From the NCBI GenBank assembly GCA_947473305.1, contig CANJCB010000010.1, forward strand, positions 89,967-133,981: a DNA stretch of 44,015 nucleotides, in the 5' to 3' direction. The position numbers and the translations under genes were made by a program. Under the pieces are notes generated by a model, which was not told where the DNA came from, did not search any database, and was given only the letters and a program-made list of their open reading frames with translations. The stretch comes from Rhodospirillales bacterium. GTDB taxonomy: Bacteria; Pseudomonadota; Alphaproteobacteria; ATCC43930; CGMCC-115725. This document shows positions 8,854 to 17,414 of this stretch, one piece after another; position 1 is the stretch's first letter; every line of letters begins with the position of its first letter.

Positions 8854-10413
8854 ATGACCGATACGCAGACATTTTCCGATGTCATGCCGGCGCCGGATGA
8901 AGAGTCCGAGGCCCAGGTTCGCTATCTGAAGACGGCCCTGAATGCGCTCCGCGAGGAGCTTGAGCGCGGCGAGCATGAGCGCGTGGCGCTCAAGCAAAGC
9001 ATCCGCGCCACCTATGAAGCCGAAATGGCCGACTTGCGGAATAACGTTGCGGCGCTTCGGATCGCGCTCGACGAAGAGCAGCACGACAAGCAGGCTGCCG
9101 TTCAGAAGGCGACTGCCGCTTCCGCTGCCGAGTTGCAGCAGCTTCGCGACGGCATGCATGCGGCGCGCGGCTTGATCGATCAGATGGAACATGACCATCA
9201 GGCCGCGATCCAAAGAGCGACAGCGGCGGCGAATGCCGAAATCGCGGCGCTGCAAAAGGTCATCCAGGCGCTGCACGCCACGATCGAGCATGTCGAGCAC
9301 GACCATAAGATCAAGCTTCAGGAAGCCGTCTCGACGGCGCAGGCGGAGATCGTCCAACTCCGCAAGTCGACGCAGGCGCTGCGCGATTCGATCGAATTAA
9401 TCCAGCACGAACACAAGGTCGTCCTGCAGGAAGCGATCTCGGCCGGCCAGGCGGAAATCGTCCAGCTGCGGCGTTCCACGCAGGCGCTGCGGGATACCAT
9501 CGAGCTTCTGGAGCACAACCACAAAGTCCAGCTTCAGGAAGCGATCTCAAACGGCCAGGCCGAGATCGTCCAGCTGCGCAGGTCGTCACAGGCGTTGCGC
9601 GATGTGATCGAGCAGATGAAGCACGATCATTCGGCGGATCTGCAGGTCGCAGCCGCCAAGGCCAATGCCGAGATGACGGAGCTCAAGCGGTCGTCGCAGG
9701 CATTGCGCGATGTCGTCGAGCAGTTGAAGCACGATCATCAGGCGGCGATGCAGCTCGCCCTGGCCAAGGCCAATGCCGAGTCTACCGAATTGAAGCGTTC
9801 GTCCCAGTCGCTGCGGGATGTGATTGAGCAGATGAAGCACGATCACCAAACCGAGCTTCAGGCGGCCCTGGCCAAGTCGACCGGCGAGATCACCGAGCTC
9901 AAGAAATCGTCCCAATCGCTGCGCGACGTCATCGAGAAGATGACCCACGATCACGCGACGGCGACCCAGGCGGCTCTGGCCAAATCCACGAACGAGATCA
10001 CCGAGCTCAAGAAGTCGTCCCAGTCGCTGCGTGATCTCATCGAGAAGATGACCCACGATCACCAGGCCAAGATTCAAGAAATGACGGCGAAGGCGAATAC
10101 CGAGAGCACTCAGCTCCGGGCCGCCGTAGCCACCCTGCGCGAAGAGCTGGATGCAGCGAACTTCAACGCGAAGGCCACGCTCGACGCGGCGGCAAATTCA
10201 GGCAATATGCAGATGAGGCATCTGCAATCGATCAGTCAGGCGTTGCGCGACGAGCTCGACGAGTTGCGCGCCATGCATGACGAGGAAATACGGAAGCTTC
10301 GGAGGGACGCAATCGCGGAGCACGCCCATTTGCAGGCGACGATCCGGGAGCTGCGGGGGAAGTGGGAGAGCAAAGATGGCAGCAGACGGCGAGCTTCAAG
10401 TCGCGGTGCGTGA
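8854..10413 (+). CDS. Tandem 36-residue-repeat coiled-coil protein, unknown function
   Basis: The 519-residue protein is almost entirely a repeat array. From residue 20 to 487 there are thirteen consecutive units of exactly 36 residues, with a partial fourteenth after them. The unit approximates AEIxxLRxSxQALRDxIExx, then a His-Asp-His triplet and an Ala/Gln-rich end. The H-x-H triplet recurs once per unit through most of the array, and there are no signal peptide or membrane segments. I do not recognise a family. A TTG at 8779 would add 25 residues; ATG 8854 is preferred because the repeats begin just after it. The last 38 bases overlap the cyclase gene, so the two are probably translationally coupled and may act together. 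Confidence 0.9.
   Translation: MTDTQTFSDVMPAPDEESEAQVRYLKTALNALREELERGEHERVALKQSIRATYEAEMADLRNNVAALRIALDEEQHDKQAAVQKATAASAAELQQLRDGMHAARGLIDQMEHDHQAAIQRATAAANAEIAALQKVIQALHATIEHVEHDHKIKLQEAVSTAQAEIVQLRKSTQALRDSIELIQHEHKVVLQEAISAGQAEIVQLRRSTQALRDTIELLEHNHKVQLQEAISNGQAEIVQLRRSSQALRDVIEQMKHDHSADLQVAAAKANAEMTELKRSSQALRDVVEQLKHDHQAAMQLALAKANAESTELKRSSQSLRDVIEQMKHDHQTELQAALAKSTGEITELKKSSQSLRDVIEKMTHDHATATQAALAKSTNEITELKKSSQSLRDLIEKMTHDHQAKIQEMTAKANTESTQLRAAVATLREELDAANFNAKATLDAAANSGNMQMRHLQSISQALRDELDELRAMHDEEIRKLRRDAIAEHAHLQATIRELRGKWESKDGSRRRASSRGA
8911..10314 (+). repeat. Thirteen 108-bp tandem coding repeats
   Basis: The DNA repeats in register with the 36-residue protein units, each 108 bp long with no indels. 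The last units (about 9600-10080) are the most alike, sharing stretches such as cagtcgctgcg and gagatcaccgagctcaag. This points to recent internal duplication there and older divergence at the 5' end. Confidence 0.9.
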
Positions 10414-12754
10414 ACCCGCTGTGCGGGCTCCGAGCCGAAAGGCGAAGCAGAAACTGAAGGAGGCGAAGGAGGAGAGGGCCCGCAACCGTGCGGCCCGTAC
10501 CGACATCGCCGACATGAGGGAGCGGCTGCGCGTCTTCGATACGCTGGTCAGCGTCACCAATCGCATTTCCGGAACGGATTCGCTGGACGAGGTGCTTGAA
10601 GCCCTGGTCGAGCTGACCTCCAGCGCCATCGACTGCGATCGCAGCAGCTTCTTCCTCAACGAGCCCGCCACCCAGGAACTCTATTCCCGCGTCGCCCAGG
10701 GCATCCACCGCCGCGAGATCCGCTTCCTGAACAACGAAGGCATTGCCGGCGCCGTCTTCCAGAGCGGCGAGGATATCATCGTCAACGACGCCTATAACGA
10801 CGACCGCTTCAACGTCCATGTGGACGAGAAGACGGGCTATACCACCAAGACCATCCTTTGCGTCCCGATTCGCACGGTAAAGGGCGAGATCATCGGCGTC
10901 GCCCAGTGCCTGAACAAGCGAGACGGGCACTTCAGCGAGGCCGACAAGATGCTGCTCGAAGGCATCGCGTCGCAGGCGATCCCGGCGCTGCGGAGCTCCC
11001 AATTCGTCGAGCGCATGAAGAAAGTCCGCGCTCAGGAAATGGAATTCCTGAACATCGTCGCGGATATCACCTCAGAACTCGAACTGGGTTCCCTCTTGGC
11101 CCGGGTCATGGCCGAAGCCACCCGCATGCTTTCGGCCGAACGCTCGACCCTCTTCCTCAACGACGAGAAGACCAACGAACTCTTCTCCCGCGTGGCGCAG
11201 GGCGACAATGTCCGCGAGATCCGGCTGCCGAACCACCTCGGCATCGCCGGCAACGTCTTCCAGAGCGGCAAGACGGTCAACATTCCCTATGCCTATGCGG
11301 ATCTGCGCTTCAATCCGGGTTTCGACAAGCAGACCGGCTTCTTCACGCGGTCCATCCTCTGCACCCCCGTCCTCAACAAGATGGGCAAGGTCATCGGCGT
11401 CACCCAGGTCCTTAACAAGGCGGGCGGGCCCTTCACCGAGGAAGACGAGCAGCGACTGAAAGCCTTTACGGCGCAGGTCGCCATCGCGCTCGAAAACGCG
11501 AAGCTCTTCGACGACGTTCAGAAGATGAAGAACTACAACGACAGCATGTTGGAATCGATGTCCAACGGCGTCATCACCCTCAACGACGAAGACGTCATCG
11601 TGACCTGCAACCACGCCGGTCTGGCGATCATGCGGGCCACGGCGCAAGACGTCATCGGCAAGCATGCGGCCGACTTCTTCACCGGTGAGAACACCTGGGT
11701 GATGGAGAAGATCAAGCGGGTTGAGGTCGAGAAGACTTCCGAAGTGTTGATGGACATCAGCCTTCACTTCGGCGGCGAGAAGCTCTCGGTCAATATGACC
11801 ATGCTGCCGCTCCATACCGGCGACGACACCAAGCAACTGGGCACGCTGCTGATGATGGAAAACATCAGCGACGAAAAGCGGATCAAGGCGACCATGTCCC
11901 GCTACATGGATCCCGCGATCGCCGAGCAGTTGATGTCTTCCGGTGGCGACGCCATGGGGGGCGCCAGCAACAGGGCGACCATCATGTTCACCGACATCCG
12001 CGGCTTCACCACCCTGACCGAGGAGTTGGGCGCGCAAGGCACGGTCGCCTTCCTCAACGATTATTTCGAGATCATGGTCGACTGCATGCTGAAAGAAGAC
12101 GGCATGCTCGACAAGTTCATCGGCGACGCGATCATGGGCGCTTTCGGCCTGCCGATTCCCCATGACGACGACGAGGACCGCGCCGTGCGCGCCGCGATCA
12201 GCATGATCCGCGAGTGCCGCCGCTGGAGCGGCGAGCGTGTGGCCCGTGGCCAAAAGCCCGTGGATATGGGCATCGGCCTCAATACCGATACGGTCGTGTC
12301 CGGCAACATCGGATCGGCCAAGCGCATGAACTACACGCTGATCGGCGACGGCGTGAACCTGGCGGCGCGTCTCGAAAGCGCCTGCAAGGCCTATTCGGCG
12401 CGTATTCTGATCAGCGAGAACACCTTCAAGGCGCTGCGCGGCACCTATCGGATCCGCAACATCGACCAGGTGGTGGTGAAGGGCAAGACAGAGCCGGTCG
12501 GGGTCTATGAGGTCCTCGACTATCACTCCGAAGAAACCTTCCCGAACCTCATGGATGTCGTGAATTACTTCAACGAGGCGATCCGGGCCTGGTCCGCGGG
12601 TGATTTCAAGAAGGCGATCGGCCGCTTCGAACAGGCGCTCGAGCGCAACCCGAGCGACAAGCTGTCCAACACCTATATCGAGCGCTGCCACTATATGATG
12701 GAGCATCCGCCCGAGAAGGAATGGGACGGCGTCTGGGTGATGAAGGAGAAATAG
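10376..12754 (+). CDS. GAF-GAF-PAS class III adenylate cyclase
   Basis: The 792-residue soluble protein has a basic N-terminus, GAF1 (about 50-205), GAF2 (about 225-385), a PAS-like domain (about 395-500), a class III cyclase domain (about 530-720) and a TPR-like tail. GAF2 has the full NKFDE signature of cyclic-nucleotide-binding GAFs: N347, K348, F353, D357, E358. GAF1 has N180 and K181 but its final E is K. The cyclase has both metal aspartates (D540, D584), the adenine-selecting K580 and T654, and the transition-state N661 and R665, so it should be active and class IIIb. The layout matches cyanobacterial CyaB1/CyaB2, where GAF domains bind cAMP. ATG 10376 is chosen for its GGGAGAG site. 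Confidence 0.94.
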   Translation: MAADGELQVAVREPAVRAPSRKAKQKLKEAKEERARNRAARTDIADMRERLRVFDTLVSVTNRISGTDSLDEVLEALVELTSSAIDCDRSSFFLNEPATQELYSRVAQGIHRREIRFLNNEGIAGAVFQSGEDIIVNDAYNDDRFNVHVDEKTGYTTKTILCVPIRTVKGEIIGVAQCLNKRDGHFSEADKMLLEGIASQAIPALRSSQFVERMKKVRAQEMEFLNIVADITSELELGSLLARVMAEATRMLSAERSTLFLNDEKTNELFSRVAQGDNVREIRLPNHLGIAGNVFQSGKTVNIPYAYADLRFNPGFDKQTGFFTRSILCTPVLNKMGKVIGVTQVLNKAGGPFTEEDEQRLKAFTAQVAIALENAKLFDDVQKMKNYNDSMLESMSNGVITLNDEDVIVTCNHAGLAIMRATAQDVIGKHAADFFTGENTWVMEKIKRVEVEKTSEVLMDISLHFGGEKLSVNMTMLPLHTGDDTKQLGTLLMMENISDEKRIKATMSRYMDPAIAEQLMSSGGDAMGGASNRATIMFTDIRGFTTLTEELGAQGTVAFLNDYFEIMVDCMLKEDGMLDKFIGDAIMGAFGLPIPHDDDEDRAVRAAISMIRECRRWSGERVARGQKPVDMGIGLNTDTVVSGNIGSAKRMNYTLIGDGVNLAARLESACKAYSARILISENTFKALRGTYRIRNIDQVVVKGKTEPVGVYEVLDYHSEETFPNLMDVVNYFNEAIRAWSAGDFKKAIGRFEQALERNPSDKLSNTYIERCHYMMEHPPEKEWDGVWVMKEK

Positions 12755-12788
12755 GAGAGGGGCGGGCCGCACAGCCCGCTCTCTCTGC

Positions 12789-12877
12789 CGTCATTGCAAG
12801 CGCAAGCGAAGCAATCCAGGCCTCGCCGCTGGCAAAACCCTGGATCGCCACCACGGCTTTACCGCCTCGCAGTGACG
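12789..12877. repeat. REP-like imperfect palindrome between convergent genes
   Basis: The element starts cgtcattgcaagcgcaagcg and ends cctcgcagtgacg, with inner gcaatccagg and ccctggatcgc pairing across a short loop. This is the style of the dispersed palindromic extragenic repeats common in alphaproteobacteria (cgtcattgcgag...cgcaatgacg). It sits between the stops of the cyclase and parE genes, where it may serve as an end-of-transcript structure. It is degenerate, and only one copy is present in the window. Confidence 0.75.
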
Positions 12878-12889
12878 ATAAGTTAAATC

Positions 12890-14863
12890 TCAGACGTCCA
12901 GGTCCCGCACGAACTTCGCGTTCTTCTGGATAAAGTCGTAGCGAAGCTCCGGCTTGCGGCCCATCAGGCTTTCGACCAGCTGGGAAGCCTCTTCACCGCC
13001 GATATCGCCCTTGGGCGGAAGCGTTACTCGCAGCAAGGTGCGCTTGCTGGCGTGCATCGTCGTGTCTCGCAAAGAGGCCGAGGGCATCTCGCCCAATCCT
13101 TTGAAGCGGCTCATCTCCACCTTCCCCTTGCCGGTGAAGGTTGTGCGCAGAAGTTCTTCCTTATGGGCTTCGTCCCGGGCATAGGCGGTCTGGTTGCCCT
13201 GGGTCAGGCGGTAAAGCGGCGGGATCGCCAGGAAAAGGTGCCCGGCTTCGACGAGCTTCGGGGTTTCCCGGAAGAAGAAGGTCATGAGCAGAGAGGCGAT
13301 ATGGGCCCCGTCCACATCGGCGTCGGTCATGATGATGACCCGCTCATAGCGCAGCTTTTCTTCCTGGTAGCGATCGCCCGAGCCACAGCCCAGGGCCAGA
13401 ATCAGGTCGGAGATTTCCTGATTCGCCCGCAGCTTGTCCGTCGAGGCGCTGGCCACATTGAGAATCTTGCCACGCAGCGGCAGGATCGCCTGGGTGTCGC
13501 GATCACGCGCCTGCTTGGCGGAGCCGCCGGCGCTGTCGCCTTCCACCAGGAAAATCTCGGTGCCGATGGCGCTGTCCCTTGTGCAGTCCGTCAGCTTGCC
13601 GGGCAGGCGCAGCTTCCGGGTGGCGCTTTTCCGGGCAAGGTCCTTTTGGGCGCGACGCTTCTGGCGTTCCTCGGCCCGTTCCACGATCCGTTCGAGAAGC
13701 GCCTTGGAGGCTTGAGGGTCGCTGCTCAGCCAATGGTCGAAATGATCCTTGAGCGCATTCTCGACGAGCCGGGTCGCTTCTGGCGAGGAAAGCTTCTCCT
13801 TGGTCTGGCCCTGGAATTGCGGTTCGCGGATGAAGAGCGACAGCAGGATCACCGCGCCAGTCATCACGTCCTCGGCCGTGACCTGGGCCGCGCGCCGGTT
13901 CGCCGTCAGCTCGCCATAGGCCTTGAGCGAACGGGTGAGAGCCGCCCTGAGCCCGGCTTCATGACTTCCGCCTTCCGGCGTCGGAACCGTATTGCAGTAG
14001 GAATGGCAAAAAGCCTCTTCATCCTCGGGCCAGGCGAGCGCCCATTCGACCCGTCCGCCTTCGGTAAACTCGACCTCGCCCACGAAAGGCCGGGGCGTCA
14101 CCGTCGCCCGGCCTTCAAGAGCCGAAGCGAGGTAATCGGATAGTCCCCCGGGAAAATGGAGTTTTTCCTCCTGGGGAACATCGTCGGGGCGGGGCAGGGA
14201 CTCGTCGCAGGACCAGCGGATCTCGACGCCGCGATAGAGATAGGCCTTGGACCGCGCCAAGCGGTAGATCAGCGACGGCTTGAAATGGGCATGGGGGCCG
14301 AAGATCTGCGGGTCCGGATGAAAGCGCACCGTGGTCCCGCGCCGGTTCTGGACCGGACCGCCGTCGATCAGCTTTGTCGTCGGCAAACCGCGACTGTAGT
14401 TCTGGGTCCAAAGACGGCGATCCCGCGCGACCTCGATCTCCAGGCGGTCGGAGAGCGCGTTCACCACCGAAATGCCGACGCCATGCAACCCGCCGGAGGT
14501 CATATAGGCGTCGCCCCCAAACTTGCCGCCGGAATGCAAGGTCGTCAGGATGACTTCGAGTGCCGAGATCTTGGGGAACTTCGGATGAGGATCGACCGGA
14601 ATGCCGCGCCCATTGTCCCGGATCGTGACGCTGCCGTCGGCGCCGAGTTCCAACTCGATGCGGCTCGCATGGCCGGCAACGGCTTCATCCATGGCATTGT
14701 CGAGCACTTCGGCGACAAGATGATGAAGCGCCCGCTCGTCGGTTCCTCCGATATACATGCCGGGACGGCGGCGCACCGGCTCCAGGCCCTCAAGGACCTC
14801 GATATCCTTGGCGGAATAGTCTGTGGTGACTTTGCGCGCGGTATTATCGAAGAGATCGGCCAT
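12890..14863 (-). CDS. parE: DNA topoisomerase IV subunit B
   Basis: The protein of about 657 residues is the ATPase subunit of topoisomerase IV. The GHKL ATP site is visible as EVLDNAMDEAVAG and RDNGRGIPVD, with TSGGLHGVGISVVNALS as the lid region. The TOPRIM domain carries FLVEGDSAGGSAKQARDRD and DADVDGAHI. The C-terminal ELRYDFIQKNAKFVRDLDV closes the protein as in ParE rather than the longer GyrB. Several starts are possible; MADLFDNT at 14863 fits ParE homologues, while ATGs slightly upstream would add a few residues. Its partner parC is about 10 kb away on the other strand. Confidence 0.95.
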   Translation of the reverse strand: MADLFDNTARKVTTDYSAKDIEVLEGLEPVRRRPGMYIGGTDERALHHLVAEVLDNAMDEAVAGHASRIELELGADGSVTIRDNGRGIPVDPHPKFPKISALEVILTTLHSGGKFGGDAYMTSGGLHGVGISVVNALSDRLEIEVARDRRLWTQNYSRGLPTTKLIDGGPVQNRRGTTVRFHPDPQIFGPHAHFKPSLIYRLARSKAYLYRGVEIRWSCDESLPRPDDVPQEEKLHFPGGLSDYLASALEGRATVTPRPFVGEVEFTEGGRVEWALAWPEDEEAFCHSYCNTVPTPEGGSHEAGLRAALTRSLKAYGELTANRRAAQVTAEDVMTGAVILLSLFIREPQFQGQTKEKLSSPEATRLVENALKDHFDHWLSSDPQASKALLERIVERAEERQKRRAQKDLARKSATRKLRLPGKLTDCTRDSAIGTEIFLVEGDSAGGSAKQARDRDTQAILPLRGKILNVASASTDKLRANQEISDLILALGCGSGDRYQEEKLRYERVIIMTDADVDGAHIASLLMTFFFRETPKLVEAGHLFLAIPPLYRLTQGNQTAYARDEAHKEELLRTTFTGKGKVEMSRFKGLGEMPSASLRDTTMHASKRTLLRVTLPPKGDIGGEEASQLVESLMGRKPELRYDFIQKNAKFVRDLDV

Positions 14864-14961
14864 GGGCGCCATTATAAAGAACAACAAGGGAACGATACAA
14901 GCTGTATCGATTCATGGTCTGGAATATCACAATATCTGGTTAAGCACGCAGGAAAACAGGA

Positions 14962-15366
14962 ATGACAGACCCAAAGACACAGCCGGTTTCCGAGAGTCCT
15001 CCAGCCATCGAGCCATCGCTTAGGGCGATCGCCATGCCCGCCGACGCCAATCCCAACGGCGATATTTTCGGTGGCTGGATTCTATCCCAGATGGACCTCG
15101 GCGGCGGCAATGTCGCCTCGCTCCGGGCCCGGGGAAGGGTGGCGACAGTTGCCGTCACGGCCATGATCTTCCACGCGCCGGTCTTCGTCGGAGATGAGGT
15201 GAGTTGCTATGCCCGGATCATCAAGGTCGGGCGGACCTCGATCACGGTTCATATCGAGAGTTGGGCTCGCCGACGTGACCTTCAGCGGGTGAAGGTGACG
15301 GAAGGGACCTTCACCTATGTGGCCATAGGCCCGGACCGCCGCCCGCAGCCGGTTCAGCCCGAATAG
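14962..15366 (+). CDS. yciA: Acyl-CoA thioesterase, YciA-like hotdog protein
   Basis: The 134-residue protein has the hotdog thioesterase pattern: MPADANPNGDIFGGWILSQMD includes the catalytic-loop asparagine and aspartate, VAVTAMIFHAPVFVGDEV the central strand, and SITVHIESWARR the later strand. YciA enzymes hydrolyse a broad range of short and medium acyl-CoAs and assemble as hexamers. It ends with a proline-rich tail. A strong symmetrical terminator follows immediately and separates it from the convergent glnA gene. Confidence 0.93.
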   Translation: MTDPKTQPVSESPPAIEPSLRAIAMPADANPNGDIFGGWILSQMDLGGGNVASLRARGRVATVAVTAMIFHAPVFVGDEVSCYARIIKVGRTSITVHIESWARRRDLQRVKVTEGTFTYVAIGPDRRPQPVQPE

Positions 15367-15367
15367 C

Positions 15368-15399
15368 AAAACGCCCCGGATCTCTCCGGGGCGTTTCGT
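15368..15399. terminator. Bidirectional intrinsic terminator between yciA and glnA
   Basis: The stem aaacgccccgga pairs with tccggggcgttt around a tctc loop. An A-run on one side and a T-run on the other allow it to end transcription from both convergent genes. Confidence 0.9.
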
Positions 15400-15417
15400 T
15401 TCGACTGTCCGGTCCGA

Positions 15418-16827
15418 TCAGACCGAGTAGTACATCTGGTATTCGATCGGATGCGGTGTGTGCTCGTAGGCATAGACCTCTTCGTACTTCAGCTCGATGT
15501 AGCTCTCGATCTGGTCTAAAGAGAAGACATCGCCCTTGGTCAGGAAGGCATGGTCCGCGCGGAGAGCCTCCAGCGCCTCGCGAAGGCTGCCGCAAACCGT
15601 CGGAACGTCCTTCAGTTCTTCCGGCGGCAGATCGTAGAGGTTCTTGTCCATCGCGTCGCCGGGATGGATGCGGTTCTGGATGCCGTCGAGACCAGCCATC
15701 AGCATCGCGGCAAAGCCGAGATAGGGGTTCGCCGCCGGATCCGGGAAACGGACCTCGACGCGCTTGCCCTTGGGGCTCGCCACATAGGGGATGCGGCAGG
15801 AAGCCGACCGGTTACGGGACGAATAGGCCAGAAGCACCGGCGCCTCGAAGCCCGGGATCAGCCGCTTGTAGCTGTTGGTCGTCGGGTTGGTGAAGGCGTT
15901 GATGGCCTTGGCGTGCTTGATGATGCCGCCGATGTAGAAGAGGGCGGTATCGGATAGGTCCGCATAGCCCGAGCCGGCGAAGAGCGGTTTGTTGCCCTTC
16001 CAGATCGACTGATGGACATGCATGCCGGAGCCGTTGTCGCCCTTGAGTGGCTTCGGCATGAAAGTCGCCGTCTTGCCGTATTGATGGGCGACGTTATGCA
16101 CGACGTATTTGTAGATCTGGGTGTCGTCGGCCGTGCGGACCAGCGTGTTGAACACGAAGCCCAGCTCGTGCTGGCTCGGCGCAACCTCATGGTGGTGCTT
16201 TTCGACATCGAGCCCCATGTCGGCCATCACGGTCAGCATTTCGGCGCGAAGATCCGAGGCGCCATCGACCGGCGGAACCGGAAAATAGCCGCCCTTGACC
16301 GGCGGACGGTGGCCGGTATTGCCCTCGGGGAACTTCTTGTCGGTAACGTAGGGGCCTTCCTCGCTGTCGATCTCGTAGGAGACCTTGTTCATCTGGACGG
16401 CGAAGCGCACGTCGTCGAACACGAAGAATTCAGCTTCGGGGCCGAAGAAGGCCTTGTCGCCGATGCCGGTGGAGGCGAGATATTGCTCGGCCTTCTTGGC
16501 GATCGAGCGGGGGTCGCGCGAATAGGGCTGGCCGGTGCCGGGCTCATAGACGTCGCAGACGATGACAAGCTGGGTCTGCGCCGCGAAAGGATCGAGGACG
16601 GCCGTCGAGCAATCGGGCTTCAGGACCATGTCGCTGTCATTGATGGCTTTCCAGCCGGCGATCGACGAACCGTCGAACATGATGCCTTCGGCGAGGAAAT
16701 CCTCGTTGATGGTCTTCACATGGTGGGCGAGGTGCTGCCACTTGCCGCGCGGATCGGTGAAACGGAAATCGACGTATTTGACGTCGTGCTCCTTGATGAG
16801 CTCCATCACCTTCTTGATGTCGGACAT
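15418..16827 (-). CDS. glnA: Type I glutamine synthetase
   Basis: The 469-residue enzyme makes glutamine from glutamate, ammonia and ATP. It contains the beta-grasp block DLRFTDPRG-like ([10 protein letters not shown]), the [10 protein letters not shown] loop, the [13 protein letters not shown]-binding block and the KPLKGD motif. The site NLYDLPPEE holds the tyrosine that GlnE adenylylates. The tail YQMYYSV is typical of the dodecameric GSI-beta form. It lies 72 bases downstream of glnB and is probably co-transcribed from the sigma-54 promoter ahead of glnB. The spacer holds three 15-bp repeats. Confidence 0.97.
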   Translation of the reverse strand: MSDIKKVMELIKEHDVKYVDFRFTDPRGKWQHLAHHVKTINEDFLAEGIMFDGSSIAGWKAINDSDMVLKPDCSTAVLDPFAAQTQLVIVCDVYEPGTGQPYSRDPRSIAKKAEQYLASTGIGDKAFFGPEAEFFVFDDVRFAVQMNKVSYEIDSEEGPYVTDKKFPEGNTGHRPPVKGGYFPVPPVDGASDLRAEMLTVMADMGLDVEKHHHEVAPSQHELGFVFNTLVRTADDTQIYKYVVHNVAHQYGKTATFMPKPLKGDNGSGMHVHQSIWKGNKPLFAGSGYADLSDTALFYIGGIIKHAKAINAFTNPTTNSYKRLIPGFEAPVLLAYSSRNRSASCRIPYVASPKGKRVEVRFPDPAANPYLGFAAMLMAGLDGIQNRIHPGDAMDKNLYDLPPEELKDVPTVCGSLREALEALRADHAFLTKGDVFSLDQIESYIELKYEEVYAYEHTPHPIEYQMYYSV

Positions 16828-16843
16828 GTTTTCTTTCCCGTAG

Positions 16844-16888
16844 TTGTGTGTTCTGGGTTGATGTTTTCTGGGTCGGTGTTTTTTGGGT
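16844..16888. repeat. Three 15-bp direct repeats in the glnB-glnA spacer
   Basis: The three units ttgtgtgttctgggt (16844-16858), tgatgttttctgggt (16859-16873) and cggtgttttttgggt (16874-16888) are contiguous. On the transcribed minus strand they read as ACCCA-plus-A-rich units just upstream of the glnA ribosome site. Their role is unknown; a processing or translation-tuning element is possible. Confidence 0.8.
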
Positions 16889-16899
16889 CTCTAACCCTG

Positions 16900-17286
<387 letters not shown>

Positions 17287-17297
17287 CCCGTCAAGAA

Positions 17298-17313
17298 AGC
17301 ACGAGCCGTGCCA
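17298..17313 (-). promoter_or_regulatory. Sigma-54 promoter of glnB-glnA
   Basis: Read on the minus strand the sequence is TGGCACGGCTCGTGCT. It has the invariant GG at -24 and GC at -12 with ten bases between, and a TGGCACG half matching the RpoN consensus exactly. The start site would lie near 17287, 48 bases ahead of glnB. This is the expected promoter class for a nitrogen-regulated glnBA operon. Confidence 0.85.
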
Positions 17314-17385
17314 TATGACGAGTTCTGCGGTCAAGCCATCGCCTGCGCAGGAAAACGGCGAAAGGGTGAGGAAATTTGCGCCACA

Positions 17386-17402
17386 TGCTTAAAAAATAAG
17401 CA
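17386..17402. promoter_or_regulatory. Candidate NtrC-type palindrome upstream of glnB
   Basis: The sequence tgcttaaaaaataagca is a perfect inverted repeat (6-bp arms, 5-base spacer). It fits the TGC-N11-GCA framework of NtrC sites and lies about 75-90 bases upstream of the sigma-54 promoter, an enhancer-like distance. It also lies just past the stop of the pentapeptide gene on the same strand, so a terminator role is an alternative. Confidence 0.5.
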
Positions 17403-17414
17403 CATGATTGACGG

